Assembly: GCF_000430725.1 (NCBI RefSeq)
Contig: NZ_AUMO01000032.1
Span: 150,030-214,029, forward strand
Direction: 5' to 3'
Origin: Azohydromonas australica DSM 1124
GTDB taxonomy: Bacteria > Pseudomonadota > Gammaproteobacteria > Burkholderiales > Burkholderiaceae_C
Length of the DNA: 64,000 bases
Made by a program: the position numbers and the translations under genes. The notes under the pieces were generated by a model that was not told the origin of the DNA, ran no database searches, and saw only the letters and a list, made by a program, of their open reading frames with translations. Shown here in pieces: positions 51,352 to 61,132 of the stretch. Numbering within the stretch: the first letter of the stretch is position 1; each line of letters starts with the position of its first letter.

Positions 51352-51406
51352 GCATAAGCTTCTGAAAATCCTTTCCTTGGGGCGGCTCGGCGGCCTCGCC
51401 TACCAT
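51352..51406 (+). promoter_or_regulatory. Promoter of second sulfate operon with candidate CysB site
   Basis: GCATAAGC (51352-51359) lies 25 bp before TTGGGG (51377-51382), which pairs with TACCAT (51401-51406) at 18-bp spacing. Octamer and distance match the first sbp promoter; the rest of the two sequences differs, so the match is not simple duplication of the whole region. Confidence 0.55.
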
Positions 51407-51454
51407 CGCCGCCGTCGAATAAATCCATCCCGCTTTCGCGGGGCCCCTGCCGCC

Positions 51455-52474
51455 ATGACCGTTCGCAATCCCCTGCGCCGCCGCCTCGTCCTCGGAGCCC
51501 CGGCCGCCGCGCTCGCCGGCGCCCTGCCCACCCTCGTGCACGCCGCGCCGGTGACGCTGCTCAACGTCAGCTACGACGTCGCGCGCGAGTTCTACAAGGA
51601 CTACAACAAGGCCTTCGCCGCCTACTGGAAGAAGACCGCCGGCGAGGACATCACGCTCAACCAGTCGCACGGCGGCTCCAGCAAGCAGGCGCGCGCGGTG
51701 ATCGAGGGCCTGGACGCCGACGTCATCACCATGAACCAGGCGCTGGACATCGACGTGGTGGCCGACAAGGGCCTCATCGCTGCCGACTGGGCCAAGCGCC
51801 TGCCCAACAACGCCGCGCCCACCTCCTCGGTGACCATGTTCCTGGTGCGCAAGGGCAATCCCAAGGGCATCAAGGACTGGTCGGACCTGGCCAAGCCCGG
51901 CATCAGCGTCGTCATTCCCAACCCCAAGGTCACGGGCAACGGCCGCTACACGTACCTGGGCGTGTGGGGCTCGGTGATCAAGGGCGGCGGCACCCCGGCG
52001 CAGGCGCGCGAGCTGACCCAGAAGATCTTCGCCAACGTGCCGGTGTTCGACGGCGGCGGCCGTGCCGCCACCACCACCTTCGCGCAGCGCAACATCGGCG
52101 ACGTGCTGTGCACCTTCGAGAGCGAGGTGCAGTCCATCGTCGAGGAGTTCGGCAAGAACTTCGACTTCGTCTACCCGTCGCGCACCGTGCTGGCGGAGAA
52201 CCCGGTGGCCGTCGTCGACAAGGTGGTGGACCGCAAGGGCACGCGCAAGCAGGCCGAGGCCTACCTGAAGTACCTCTGGTCGGAAGAGGCGCAGCAGATC
52301 GCCGTGAAGCACAACCTGCGTCCGCGCGACGCCAAGCTGCTGGCCGCGCACGCCAAGGACTTCCCCAACGTCGCCACCTTCACGGTGGACGAGGTCTTCG
52401 GCAGCTGGAAGAAGGCGCAGGCCGAGCACTTCAACGACGGCGGCATCTACGACCAGATCATGGCCAAGAAGTAA
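51455..52474 (+). CDS. sbp: Sulfate ABC transporter, periplasmic binding protein (copy 2)
   Basis: A 339-residue exported protein. The signal contains RRRLVLGAPAAALAGALPTLVHA, so export by Tat as well as Sec is conceivable. Binding motifs parallel copy 1 (LLNVSYDVAREFYKDYNKAF, LNQSHGGSSKQARAVIEGLDADVITMNQ, IPNPKVTGNGRYTYLGVWG, GRAATTTFAQRNIGDVLCTFESE). It differs clearly from copy 1 in the signal and in ALDIDVVADKG, so substrate affinity may differ. Heads the second transporter operon. Confidence 0.95.
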   Translation: MTVRNPLRRRLVLGAPAAALAGALPTLVHAAPVTLLNVSYDVAREFYKDYNKAFAAYWKKTAGEDITLNQSHGGSSKQARAVIEGLDADVITMNQALDIDVVADKGLIAADWAKRLPNNAAPTSSVTMFLVRKGNPKGIKDWSDLAKPGISVVIPNPKVTGNGRYTYLGVWGSVIKGGGTPAQARELTQKIFANVPVFDGGGRAATTTFAQRNIGDVLCTFESEVQSIVEEFGKNFDFVYPSRTVLAENPVAVVDKVVDRKGTRKQAEAYLKYLWSEEAQQIAVKHNLRPRDAKLLAAHAKDFPNVATFTVDEVFGSWKKAQAEHFNDGGIYDQIMAKK

Positions 52475-52612
52475 TTCACGCCCGCGGGTGGCCGACAGCG
52501 CGCCGCCCGCCCTCGCATCGGCGCCGGCCCTGCTCCCGTGCGCCAGAATTCCCGGTTTCCCTATCCGACAAGGCGCATCCGTTCTCCCGGGCGGCTGCGC
52601 CTTGTGCTTGTC

Positions 52613-53446
52613 ATGCTCTTCTCCCGCACCCTGCTCAAGCGCCACAGCGTGCTGCCGGGCTTCGACCTGGCGCTGGGCTTCACGCTGCTGTACCTCAGCC
52701 TCGTGGTGCTCATCCCGCTGTCCTCGGCCTTCCTCAAGGCCGCGACCATGACGCCCGAGGGCTTCTGGGACGCCGTGGCCGCGCCGCGCGTGGTGGCCTC
52801 CTACCGGCTGACCTTCGGCGCCTCCTTCATCGCGGCGCTGGTCAACGCCTTCTTCGGCCTGCTGATCGCCTGGGTGCTGGTGCGCTACGACTTCCCCGGC
52901 CGGCGCCTGGTGGACGCGCTGGTCGACCTGCCCTTCGCGCTGCCCACCGCCGTGGCCGGCATCACGCTCACGGCGCTGTACGCCGAGAACGGCTGGATCG
53001 GGCAGTACCTGCCCTTCAAGGTCAGCTTCACGCCGCTGGGCGTGTTCGTGGCGCTGCTGTTCATCGGGCTGCCCTTCGTGGTGCGCACGCTGCAGCCGGT
53101 GCTGGAGGACCTGGGCCGCGAGCTGGAGGAAGCCGCCGCCACGCTGGGCGCCACGCGCTGGCAGTGCTTCACGCGCGTGACGCTGCCGATCCTGGCGCCC
53201 GCGCTGCTGACCGGCTTCGCGCTGGCCTTCGCCCGCGCTCTAGGCGAGTACGGCAGCGTGATCTTCATCGCCGGCAACCTGCCCATGGTCAGCGAGATCA
53301 CGCCGCTGATGATCATCTCCAAGCTGGAGCAGTACGACGTGCCCGGCGCCACGGCCATCGCCGTGGTGATGCTGGTGACGAGCTTCGTGATGCTGCTGCT
53401 GATCAACTCGCTGCAGGCCTGGTCCCGCCGCCGGGAGGGCCGCTGA
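52613..53446 (+). CDS. cysT: Sulfate ABC transporter permease CysT (copy 2)
   Basis: A 277-residue permease closely parallel to copy 1 ([33 protein letters not shown] loop [28 protein letters not shown]). The ATG at 52613 aligns with copy 1. The 138-bp gap after sbp holds no recognised element. Its TGA shares one base with the cysW ATG (TGATG). Confidence 0.95.
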   Translation: MLFSRTLLKRHSVLPGFDLALGFTLLYLSLVVLIPLSSAFLKAATMTPEGFWDAVAAPRVVASYRLTFGASFIAALVNAFFGLLIAWVLVRYDFPGRRLVDALVDLPFALPTAVAGITLTALYAENGWIGQYLPFKVSFTPLGVFVALLFIGLPFVVRTLQPVLEDLGRELEEAAATLGATRWQCFTRVTLPILAPALLTGFALAFARALGEYGSVIFIAGNLPMVSEITPLMIISKLEQYDVPGATAIAVVMLVTSFVMLLLINSLQAWSRRREGR

Positions 53447-54321
53447 TGAGCAACCCCATGTCTTCTTCCTCCAGCTTCCCCGACGCGCCGACCACCGAGC
53501 CGGCCTGGGTGCGGCGCACGCTCATCGCGGTGGCGCTGGTCTTCCTGACGCTGTTCCTGTTCGTGCCGCTGGTGCTGGTGTTCATCGAGGCCTTCAAGAA
53601 GGGCTTCGAGGTCTACCTGGAGGCGATCGTGGAGCCCGATGCCGCCGCGGCCATCAAGCTCACGCTGATCGCCGCGGGCATCTCGGTGCCGCTGAACCTC
53701 GTGTTCGGCGTGGCCGCCGCCTGGGCCATCGCGAAGTTCGAGTTCCGGGGCAAGAGCCTGCTGCTCACGCTGATCGACCTGCCCTTCTCGGTCAGCCCGG
53801 TGATTGCCGGCCTGATCTACATCCTGGTCTTCGGCTTGCAGGGCTGGCTGGGCGCGTGGCTGCAGCTGCACGAGATCAAGATCATCTTTGCCGTGCCGGC
53901 GATCGTGCTGGCCACGCTGTTTATCACCTTCCCCTTCGTGGCGCGCGAGCTCATCCCGCTGATGCAGGCGCAGGGCGTGGAGCAGGAGGAGGCGGCTACG
54001 GTGCTGGGCGCCTCGGGCTGGCAGACCTTCCGCCGCGTGACGCTGCCCAACGTGAAGTGGGCGCTGCTGTACGGCGTGATCCTGTGCAACGCGCGCGCCA
54101 TGGGCGAGTTCGGCGCGGTGAGCGTGGTCTCGGGCCACATCCGCGGCCAGACCAACACCATGCCGCTGCACATCGAGATTCTCTACAACGAGTACCAGTT
54201 CGCCGCCGCCTTCGCCGTGGCCTCGCTGCTGGCGGCGCTGGCGCTGGTGACGCTGGCACTGAAGTACATCGTCGAGCGGCGCGTGAAGGCGCAGCTCAAG
54301 CAGGCCGGCCGGAGCGAGTGA
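53446..54321 (+). CDS. cysW: Sulfate ABC transporter permease CysW (copy 2)
   Basis: A 291-residue permease. After a Ser-rich lead (MSSSSSFPDAPTTEPAW) the helices and the EAA loop [30 protein letters not shown] follow copy 1 closely. The start is the ATG overlapping the cysT stop. The reading frame is open far upstream through sbp but that part is out of the sbp frame and not coding. Confidence 0.95.
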   Translation: MSNPMSSSSSFPDAPTTEPAWVRRTLIAVALVFLTLFLFVPLVLVFIEAFKKGFEVYLEAIVEPDAAAAIKLTLIAAGISVPLNLVFGVAAAWAIAKFEFRGKSLLLTLIDLPFSVSPVIAGLIYILVFGLQGWLGAWLQLHEIKIIFAVPAIVLATLFITFPFVARELIPLMQAQGVEQEEAATVLGASGWQTFRRVTLPNVKWALLYGVILCNARAMGEFGAVSVVSGHIRGQTNTMPLHIEILYNEYQFAAAFAVASLLAALALVTLALKYIVERRVKAQLKQAGRSE

Positions 54322-54327
54322 AGTCCC

Positions 54328-55392
54328 ATGAGCATTGAAGTCAAGAACCTCGTCAAGCGCTTCGGCAGCCTGGCCGTCTGCGACAACCTGAACCTGACCA
54401 TCAACTCCGGCGAGCTGGTGGCGCTGCTGGGCCCCTCGGGCTCGGGCAAGACCACCCTGCTGCGGATCATCGCGGGGCTGGAGAAGCCCGACAGCGGCAG
54501 CGTGCTGTTCCACGGCGACGACGCCACGCGCACGGCGGTGCGCGATCGCAACGTCGGCTTCGTGTTCCAGCACTACGCGCTGTTCCCGCAGATGAACATC
54601 TTCGAGAACGTCGCCTTCGGGCTGCGCGTGCGCCCGCGCGCCACGCGGCCGAGCGAGGCGCAGATCCGCGCCAAGGTGATGGAGCTGCTGAAGCTGGTGC
54701 AGCTGGACTGGCTGGCCGAGCGCTACCCGCACCAGCTCTCGGGCGGGCAGCGGCAGCGCATCGCCCTGGCACGCGCGTTGGCGGTGGAGCCCAAGGTGCT
54801 GCTGCTGGACGAACCCTTCGGCGCGCTGGACGCCAAGGTGCGCAAGGAGCTGCGGCGCTGGCTGCGCCGGCTGCACGACGAGATGCACGTCACCAGCGTC
54901 TTCGTCACGCACGATCAGGAAGAGGCCATGGAGGTGGCGGACCGCATCGTGGTGATGAACCAGGGCCGCATCGAGCAGGACGGGCGTCCGGATGAGGTCT
55001 ACGACCACCCGGCCACGCCCTTCGTGCTGCAGTTCCTGGGCGACGTGAACCTGTTCCACGGGCGCACCGGCCACCACGGTGCCGCGCGCGAGGGCGAGGT
55101 CACGATGACCTACGTGCGCCCGCACGAGCTGCAGATCCTGGGCGAGGCGCGCCCGGGCGCGCTGCCCGGGCGGCTGCAGCAGGCGCTGACGGTGGGGCCC
55201 AACACGCGGCTGGAGTTCCGGCGCCTGGACGACGAGAGCTACATCGACGTGGAGCTGCCGCGCGCGGAGTACCTGGCGCTGCGCGAACAGCTCAAGCTGG
55301 AGCCCGGCAGCCAGGCCTGGCTGCTGCCGCGCCGTGTCACGCGCTTCGTGGAGCGGGCGGAGGAGCCGGAGGATCCGGCGGCGATGATCTGA
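54328..55392 (+). CDS. cysA: Sulfate ABC transporter ATP-binding protein CysA (copy 2)
   Basis: A 354-residue ATPase with Walker [19 protein letters not shown], signature [16 protein letters not shown], Walker [14 protein letters not shown] and [12 protein letters not shown], and a fuller TOBE domain ([21 protein letters not shown]) than copy 1. Six bases after cysW; unlike operon 1 there is no micro-ORF between them. Confidence 0.95.
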   Translation: MSIEVKNLVKRFGSLAVCDNLNLTINSGELVALLGPSGSGKTTLLRIIAGLEKPDSGSVLFHGDDATRTAVRDRNVGFVFQHYALFPQMNIFENVAFGLRVRPRATRPSEAQIRAKVMELLKLVQLDWLAERYPHQLSGGQRQRIALARALAVEPKVLLLDEPFGALDAKVRKELRRWLRRLHDEMHVTSVFVTHDQEEAMEVADRIVVMNQGRIEQDGRPDEVYDHPATPFVLQFLGDVNLFHGRTGHHGAAREGEVTMTYVRPHELQILGEARPGALPGRLQQALTVGPNTRLEFRRLDDESYIDVELPRAEYLALREQLKLEPGSQAWLLPRRVTRFVERAEEPEDPAAMI

Positions 55393-55474
55393 CGCCACGG
55401 CACGCGCGGCGGGCCGTTCATTGCCGAAGGACCTGGCCCGGCGGCACGGACACCCGCCCTGCATACTTCCCCGC

Positions 55475-56503
55475 ATGAAAACCCTGACTCCCCTCCTCGC
55501 CCCGCTGGCTGCCGCGCTGGCGTTCACTGCCGCGCCGGCGCTGGCCGGCAAGACCCTTGACGCCATCAAGCAGCGCGGCCAGGTCGTGGTCGGCGTGAGC
55601 ACGGGCGTGGCGGGCTTCTCCGCCGCCGACAGCCAGGGACGTTGGAGCGGCTTCGACGTGGACTTCGGCCGAGCCTTCGCCGCCGCGGTGCTGGGCGACG
55701 CCGACAAGGTGCGCTGGGTGCCGCTGAGCTCGCAGCAGCGCTTCACGGCGCTGCAGTCCGGCGAGGTGGACGTGCTCTCGCGCAACACCAGCTTCACGCT
55801 CACGCGCGACGCCTCGCTGGGCCTGCAGCAGACCGCCATCAACTTCTTCGACGGCCAGGGCTTCATGGTGCCGGCCAAGACCAAGGTGAAGAGCGCCAAG
55901 CAGCTCAAGGGCGCCAGCGTCTGCCTGCAGTCGGGCACCACCACCGAGAAGAACCTCACCGACTTCTCGCGCACCAACAACCTGAACCTCAAGCCCGTGG
56001 TGTTCGAGAAGATCGAGGCCGCCAACGCCGCCTACTTCTCCGGCCGCTGCCAGGCCTACACCACCGATGCCTCCGGGCTGGCCGCCATCCGCTCGCGCGA
56101 GGCCAAGGACCCGAAGGAGCACGTGATCCTGCCCGAGCTGATTTCCAAGGAGCCGCTGGGCCCGCTGGTGCGCCGCGGCGACGACGAGTGGTTCACGGTC
56201 GTGAAGTGGGTCGTCTACGGGCTGATCGAGGCCGAGGAGGCCGGCATCACCCAGGCCAATGCCGACAAGCTCAAGGCCGAGAGCACCGACCCCGTCGTGC
56301 AGCGCCTGCTGGGCAAGAGCGACGACATGGGCAAGCTGCTGGGCCTGGACCGCGACTGGCTGCTGCGCGCCGTCAAGGCCGTGGGCAACTACGGCGAGAT
56401 CTACGAGCGCAACGTCGGCGAGAAGACGCCCGTGGGCCTGCCCCGCGGCAAGAACGCGCTGTGGAGCCAGGGCGGCCTGCTGTACGCGCCGCCGGTGCGC
56501 TGA
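55475..56503 (+). CDS. aapJ: Amino-acid ABC transporter, substrate-binding protein (AapJ-like)
   Basis: A 342-residue family-3 binding protein with a Sec signal (LLAPLAAALAFTAAPALAGK). KTLDAIKQRGQVVVGVSTGVAGFSAADSQGRWSGFDVDFGRAFAAAVLGD and DVLSRNTSFTLTRDASLG match AapJ, the general L-amino-acid binding protein. The longer (~340 aa) form and the AapQMP genes downstream support this over GltI-type proteins. Its position between sulfate operons and cysB allows a role in sulfur amino acid uptake, which is inference. Confidence 0.93.
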   Translation: MKTLTPLLAPLAAALAFTAAPALAGKTLDAIKQRGQVVVGVSTGVAGFSAADSQGRWSGFDVDFGRAFAAAVLGDADKVRWVPLSSQQRFTALQSGEVDVLSRNTSFTLTRDASLGLQQTAINFFDGQGFMVPAKTKVKSAKQLKGASVCLQSGTTTEKNLTDFSRTNNLNLKPVVFEKIEAANAAYFSGRCQAYTTDASGLAAIRSREAKDPKEHVILPELISKEPLGPLVRRGDDEWFTVVKWVVYGLIEAEEAGITQANADKLKAESTDPVVQRLLGKSDDMGKLLGLDRDWLLRAVKAVGNYGEIYERNVGEKTPVGLPRGKNALWSQGGLLYAPPVR

Positions 56504-56512
56504 TCCGCCAAC

Positions 56513-56554
56513 CCCGTTCACGCTGAGCCCTTCGGCAGGCTCAGCCTGAACGGG
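56513..56554. repeat. Long inverted repeat, CCCGTTCA-GCTGAGCC type
   Basis: CCCGTTCA-c-GCTGAGCC pairs with GGCTCAGC-c-TGAACGGG around an 8-nt loop CTTCGGCA; the stem is 16 bp with one mismatch. This is the widespread TGAGCCCTTCGGCAGGCTCA repeat of many proteobacteria. It sits 9 bases after the AapJ-like stop and before the permease gene and may attenuate or stabilise the upstream mRNA. Confidence 0.75.
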
Positions 56555-56577
56555 CTCATTTCTGGACTGAACGACGG

Positions 56578-57534
56578 ATGAAAGCGACTTCCCGCGCCCG
56601 GCTGGCGCAGGCGCTGGTGCTGATCGCGCTGGCGCTGCTGCTGGCCTGGCTGGCGCGCAACACGCTGGCCAACATGGCCGCGCGCGGCATCCAGGCCGGC
56701 TGGGACTTCATCGGCGACGCCGCGGGCTTCGACATCGGCGAGGCACCCATCGCCTTCGACGCCGGGCAGAGCTACGGCCGCGCCTTCCTGGTGGGCGTGC
56801 TCAACACGCTGCGCGTGGCGCTGGCGGGCATCGCCACGGCCTCGCTGCTGGGCGGCGCCATCGGCTTGGCGCGGCTGTCGCGCAACGCGCTGCTCAGCCG
56901 CCTGGCCGGCCTCTACGTCGAGCTGTTCCGCAACGTGCCGCTGCTGGTGCAGCTGCTGCTCTGGTACCTGCTGCTGGTGGAGTACCTGCCCGATCCGGGC
57001 GAGCCGCTGCAGCTGGGTTCGTGGTTCCTGCTCAGCAAGGGCGGGCTGTCGCTGCCCTGGCCGGGTGAAGGCGGCTGGAGCCTGCCGCAGCCCGGCCCCT
57101 TCGCGGTGGAAGGCGGCGCCACGCTCACGCCCGAGTTCGTGGCGCTGTGGGGCGGCCTGAGCCTCTACACCGCCGCCTTCATCGCCGAGGTGGTGCGCGG
57201 CGGCATGCTGGCCGTGCCGCGCGGGCAGACGGAGGCGGCGCTGAGTATCGGCCTGTCGCGTGCGCAGGTGCTGCGGCGCGTGGTGCTGCCGCAGGCGCTG
57301 CGGGTGATCGTCCCGCCGCTGGCGAACCAGTACCTGAACCTGACCAAGAACTCCTCGCTGGCCGTGGCCATCGGCTATCCGGACGTGGTCTCCATCGCCA
57401 ACACCACGCTGAACCAGACCGGGCGCGCGCTGGAGTGCATCAGCCTGATCATGGCCGTGTACCTGTGCACCTCGCTGCTGACCGCAGCGCTGATGCACGC
57501 GCTGGACCGCCGCGCGGCCATCCGGGAGCGCTGA
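56578..57534 (+). CDS. aapQ: Amino-acid ABC transporter permease AapQ-like
   Basis: A 318-residue HisMQ-type permease. [25 protein letters not shown] and the EAA loop [31 protein letters not shown] are characteristic, as is the long periplasmic insertion (residues ~140-180) typical of AapQ. Its TGA shares one base with the aapM ATG (TGATG). Confidence 0.93.
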   Translation: MKATSRARLAQALVLIALALLLAWLARNTLANMAARGIQAGWDFIGDAAGFDIGEAPIAFDAGQSYGRAFLVGVLNTLRVALAGIATASLLGGAIGLARLSRNALLSRLAGLYVELFRNVPLLVQLLLWYLLLVEYLPDPGEPLQLGSWFLLSKGGLSLPWPGEGGWSLPQPGPFAVEGGATLTPEFVALWGGLSLYTAAFIAEVVRGGMLAVPRGQTEAALSIGLSRAQVLRRVVLPQALRVIVPPLANQYLNLTKNSSLAVAIGYPDVVSIANTTLNQTGRALECISLIMAVYLCTSLLTAALMHALDRRAAIRER

Positions 57535-58643
57535 TGGATCCGCGGGACGACTTCCAGCCCATCCCGGCGCGCCGCCCACCCCCGCCGCCGGAGCTGGCCA
57601 CGCGGCTGCGCGAGCGGCTCTTCGGCGGCTGGCTCAGCGGCGCGGTGACGCTGGCGATCCTGGCGCTGGCGGCCTGGGCGCTGCCGCGCCTGCTGGACTG
57701 GGCGCTGTGGCAGGCGGTGTGGGCGCCCGACGCCGAGGCTTGCCAAGCTGCGCGCGGCCACGGTGCCTGCTGGGGCGTGGTGGCGGAGAAGCACCGGCTG
57801 ATCCTGTTCGGCCGCTATCCCTTCGAAGCGCACTGGCGCCCCGCCGCGACGCTGGCGCTGTGGGGGCTACTGGCGCTGTGGAGCGTGCTGCGCGGCGGCC
57901 GCCCCGGCGGCGGGCGCGCGCTGGCCTGGGGCTGGGTCGCCGGACTGCTGGCGGGCGTGGGGCTGCTGCGCGGCGGCTTCGCGGGGCTGCCGCTGGTGAC
58001 CACCGACCAGTGGGGCGGACTGCCGCTGACGCTGCTGCTGGCGCTGGTCGCCATCGCGCTGGCCTTTCCGCTTGCGGTGGCGCTGGCGCTGGCGCGGCGC
58101 TCGGGGCCGCCGCTGCTGCGCGGGCTGGCCACGCTCTACATCGAGCTCGTCCGCGGCGTGCCGCTGGTGTCGGTGCTGTTCATGGCGAGTTTCATCTTTC
58201 CGCTGCTGCTGCCGCCGGGAAGCAACCCGGACGTGCTGCTGCGCGTGCTCGCCGGGCTGTCGCTCTTTGCCGCCGCGTACCTGGCCGAGACCATCCGCGC
58301 CGGGCTGCAGTCGGTGCCGCTGGCGCAGGCCCAGGCCGCGCGCAGCCTGGGCCTGACGCCGTGGCAGGTGCAGCGCCTGGTGCTGCTGCCGCAGGCGCTG
58401 CGCGCGGTGATGCCGGCGCTGCTCAACAGCTTCATCTCGACCTTCAAGGACAGCTCGCTGGTGACCATCGTCAGCCTCTACGAGCTCACCGGCGCGCTGG
58501 GCCTGGCGCTCAACGGCGACCCGGTGTGGCGGCCGTTCAAGGTGGAGGGCTACCTGTTCGTGACCGCGATCTATTTCATCGGCTGCGCCGCGATGTCGGC
58601 CGGCGGGCGCTGGGCGGAAGCGCGCTGGCGGCGCGGAGGCTGA
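57534..58643 (+). CDS. aapM: Amino-acid ABC transporter permease AapM-like
   Basis: A 369-residue permease with a Pro-rich cytoplasmic lead ([17 protein letters not shown]), an extra N-terminal helix pair and the C-terminal HisM domain ([23 protein letters not shown] loop [32 protein letters not shown]). Long N-terminus is typical of AapM. Partner of AapQ. Confidence 0.93.
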   Translation: MDPRDDFQPIPARRPPPPPELATRLRERLFGGWLSGAVTLAILALAAWALPRLLDWALWQAVWAPDAEACQAARGHGACWGVVAEKHRLILFGRYPFEAHWRPAATLALWGLLALWSVLRGGRPGGGRALAWGWVAGLLAGVGLLRGGFAGLPLVTTDQWGGLPLTLLLALVAIALAFPLAVALALARRSGPPLLRGLATLYIELVRGVPLVSVLFMASFIFPLLLPPGSNPDVLLRVLAGLSLFAAAYLAETIRAGLQSVPLAQAQAARSLGLTPWQVQRLVLLPQALRAVMPALLNSFISTFKDSSLVTIVSLYELTGALGLALNGDPVWRPFKVEGYLFVTAIYFIGCAAMSAGGRWAEARWRRGG

Positions 58644-58648
58644 GACAC

Positions 58649-59443
58649 ATGGCGAACGATCGTGATCCCGCCCCGCTGGTGCGCTTCGAGCGCGTCAACA
58701 AGTGGTTCGGAGCGCAGCACGTGCTGCGCGACGTCGACCTGGCGATCCAGCCCGGCGAGCGCGTGGTGCTGTGCGGGCCGTCGGGCAGCGGCAAGTCCAC
58801 GCTGCTGCGCTGCGTGAACCGGCTGGAGTCGTTCCAGGAGGGCCGGCTGACGGTGGACGGCGTGGTGTTCGAGCCCGGGCGGCGCGAGGACGAGCGCGCG
58901 CTGCAGGCGCTGCGCCGGCGCGTCGGGATGGTGTTCCAGCAGTTCAACCTGTTCCCGCACCTCACCGTGCTGGAGAACCTGGCGCTGGGCCCCGAGCTGG
59001 CCGGCGAGCCTCGGCTGCAGGTGCGCGAGCGCGCCCTGGCGCAACTGGCGCGGGTGCAGGTGGCGGAGCAGGCGGATAAATACCCGCTGCAGCTCTCGGG
59101 CGGGCAGCAGCAGCGGGTGGCCATCGCGCGGGCGCTGGTGCAGGCGCCGCGGCTGCTGCTGTTCGACGAGCCCACGTCGGCGCTGGACCCGGAGATGGTG
59201 CAGGAGGTGCTGGACGTGATGCGCGCGCTGGCCGACCAGGGCCAGGCCATGCTGTGCGTCACCCACGAGATGGGCTTCGCGCGCGCGGTGGCCGACCGCG
59301 TGGTGTTCATGGACGAGGGGCAGATCGTCGAGGAGGCGCCGGCGGCGCAGTTCTTCGAGGCGCCGCGCAGGGCGCGCACGCGCGCCTTCCTGCAGCGGGT
59401 ACTGGACCCGGCGGGCGCGGCGCCGGGGTTCCCCCACGCCTGA
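58649..59443 (+). CDS. aapP: Amino-acid ABC transporter ATP-binding protein AapP-like
   Basis: A 264-residue ATPase of the polar amino-acid type: Walker [40 protein letters not shown], signature [16 protein letters not shown], Walker [16 protein letters not shown] and switch His [16 protein letters not shown]. Starts five bases after aapM. Last gene of the aapJQMP unit. Confidence 0.94.
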   Translation: MANDRDPAPLVRFERVNKWFGAQHVLRDVDLAIQPGERVVLCGPSGSGKSTLLRCVNRLESFQEGRLTVDGVVFEPGRREDERALQALRRRVGMVFQQFNLFPHLTVLENLALGPELAGEPRLQVRERALAQLARVQVAEQADKYPLQLSGGQQQRVAIARALVQAPRLLLFDEPTSALDPEMVQEVLDVMRALADQGQAMLCVTHEMGFARAVADRVVFMDEGQIVEEAPAAQFFEAPRRARTRAFLQRVLDPAGAAPGFPHA

Positions 59444-59502
59444 AACGAGTGGTTGCGCGCGGCACACTGCCGCCCTTCCTCAATCACCCTGCGATGCCGC
59501 CC

Positions 59503-60099
59503 ATGACCGACGTGCGCCAGCCCGATTTCCGTATCGATCCCCAGTTCACCGAGCGCTGGTCGCCCCGCGCCTTCACCGGCGAGGCGCTGGAGCGGGCCAC
59601 GCTGATGACGATCCTGGAAGCCGCGCGCTGGGCGCCCTCGGGCTCCAACCTGCAGCCCTGGCGCTTCGTCTATGGCCTGCGCGGCACGCCGGCCTTCGAG
59701 ACGCTGGCCTCCACGCTGGCCGAGGGCAACCGCGCCTGGGCGCCGCAGGCCGGTGCGCTGGTGCTGGTGCTGTCGCGCACGCAGCGCGTGGTGCCCGGCA
59801 AGGAGCAACCGCAGCCCATCGTCTCGCACGCCTTCGACGCGGGCGCGGCCTGGATGAGCCTGGCGCTGCAGGCCCAGGCGCTGGACCTGCACGCGCACGC
59901 GATGGGCGGCTTCGACCGCGCCATGGCGCGCGAGCGGCTGGGCGTGCCCAAGGACGTGGAGCTGCACGCCGTGGTGGCGCTGGGCCGGCGCGGCGAGGCG
60001 TCGCTGCTGCCGCCGTCGCTGCAGGAGCGCGAGCAGCCCAGCGGGCGGCTGCCGCTGTCGGCGCTGGTGGCCGAGGGGCGGTTCGAGTTCGAGGGCTGA
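59503..60099 (+). CDS. Nitroreductase-family flavoprotein
   Basis: A 198-residue FMN oxidoreductase: FTERWSPRAFTGEAL, EAARWAPSGSNLQPWRFVY, and the C-terminal ELHAVVALGRRGEASLLPPSLQEREQPSGR. The RAAxxAPS-N-QPW-F pattern is the FMN-binding signature. An ATG three codons upstream (59494) is also possible. Substrate unknown; reductases of this type act on nitro compounds, quinones or flavins. It is convergent with cysB. Confidence 0.9.
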   Translation: MTDVRQPDFRIDPQFTERWSPRAFTGEALERATLMTILEAARWAPSGSNLQPWRFVYGLRGTPAFETLASTLAEGNRAWAPQAGALVLVLSRTQRVVPGKEQPQPIVSHAFDAGAAWMSLALQAQALDLHAHAMGGFDRAMARERLGVPKDVELHAVVALGRRGEASLLPPSLQEREQPSGRLPLSALVAEGRFEFEG

Positions 60100-60109
60100 G
60101 CGTCCGGCT

Positions 60110-61057
60110 TTAAAGCGGCGCCGGCTCGGCCGCCGAGGCGCGCGTGGCCTGGGCCTGCATCACGATCTCGGGCTTCAGGTGCGGCGCGAAGGACTGGATG
60201 AAGTCGTAGGCGTAGGCGCGCAGCAGCGCGCCGCGGCGCAGGCCGATGCTGGTGGTGTTGATGGCGAACAGGTGCCGCGCATCGATGGCCCGCAGCGGCT
60301 GGTCGCGCTCCTCGTCGAAGGCGATGGAGGCCACGATGCCCACGCCCATGCCCAGGCCCACGTAGGTCTTGATCACGTCAGCGTCCATGGCGCTGAGCAC
60401 CAGCTGCATGTTCAGCCCAGCGCGGCGGAAGGCGTCGTCGATGGTGCCGCGGCCTGTGTAGCCGACGTCGTAGGTGATCAGCGGGTAGGCCGCCAGCCGT
60501 TGCAGCGTCAACGGGCCCTGCAGCAGCTCGTGCTCCGGCGGCACCACCACCGAGTGCGTCCAGCGGTAGCACGAGAGCGCCACCAGCCCGTCCTGCTCGG
60601 CCAGCGACTGCGTGGCGATGCCGATGTCGGCCTCGCCGCTGGCCAGCATCTGCGCGATCTGCTGCGGCGAGCCCTGGTGCAGCTTGAGGCTCACGCCGGG
60701 ATGGCGGGACTGGAAGTCGCGCACCACCGCCGGCAGCGCGTAGCGCGCCTGCGAGTGCGTGGCGGCAATGGAGAGCGTGCCCACGTCGCCCTTGCTGAAG
60801 TCCTCGCCGATGCGGTGCAGGTTCTGCGCCTCGGTGAGCAGCCGCTCCACCACCGGCAGCAGGGCGCGCCCGGGCGCGGTCAGCCCCGTGAGGCGCTTGC
60901 CCTGGCGCACGAAGATCTCGATGCCCAGCTCCTGCTCCAGCTCGCGGATCTGGCGGCTCACGCCGGGCTGCGAGGTGTGCAGGGCCTGGGCGACTTCGGT
61001 CAGGTTGAAGCCGCAGCGTACGGCCTCGCGCACGGATCGCAGTTGCTGGAAATTCAT
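60110..61057 (-). CDS. cysB: LysR-type regulator CysB
   Basis: A 315-residue regulator of sulfur assimilation. The N-terminal helix-turn-helix is MNFQQLRSVREAVRCGFNLTEVAQALHTSQPGVSRQIRELE; the sulfate/acetylserine pocket has ATHSQARYALPAVV, the CysB hallmark THxQARYxLP, and LITYDVGYTGRGTIDDAF. CysB activates sulfate transport and cys genes with N-acetylserine as inducer, so the two sulfate operons here are its likely targets. A good promoter and a 9-bp inverted repeat lie upstream. Confidence 0.95.
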   Translation of the reverse strand: MNFQQLRSVREAVRCGFNLTEVAQALHTSQPGVSRQIRELEQELGIEIFVRQGKRLTGLTAPGRALLPVVERLLTEAQNLHRIGEDFSKGDVGTLSIAATHSQARYALPAVVRDFQSRHPGVSLKLHQGSPQQIAQMLASGEADIGIATQSLAEQDGLVALSCYRWTHSVVVPPEHELLQGPLTLQRLAAYPLITYDVGYTGRGTIDDAFRRAGLNMQLVLSAMDADVIKTYVGLGMGVGIVASIAFDEERDQPLRAIDARHLFAINTTSIGLRRGALLRAYAYDFIQSFAPHLKPEIVMQAQATRASAAEPAPL

Positions 61058-61086
61058 GGCGGCTCCCGTTATTGATGCTCGCTGGG

Positions 61087-61115
61087 ATTATTTGAAGCCG
61101 CGTTTGATGAGCCAA
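61087..61115 (-). promoter_or_regulatory. cysB promoter
   Basis: On the minus strand TTGGCT (plus positions 61110-61115) and AATAAT (61087-61092) are separated by exactly 17 bp, each 4-5 of 6 to consensus, 29 nt before the cysB ATG. Confidence 0.65.
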
Positions 61116-61132
61116 CGAAGGGTTAAGTGCTT

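Noticed and set aside
51964..53445. Upstream extension of the second cysW through sbp and cysT
   Set aside because: Different frame from those genes and lacks protein-like features; cysW begins at the TGATG junction at 53446.
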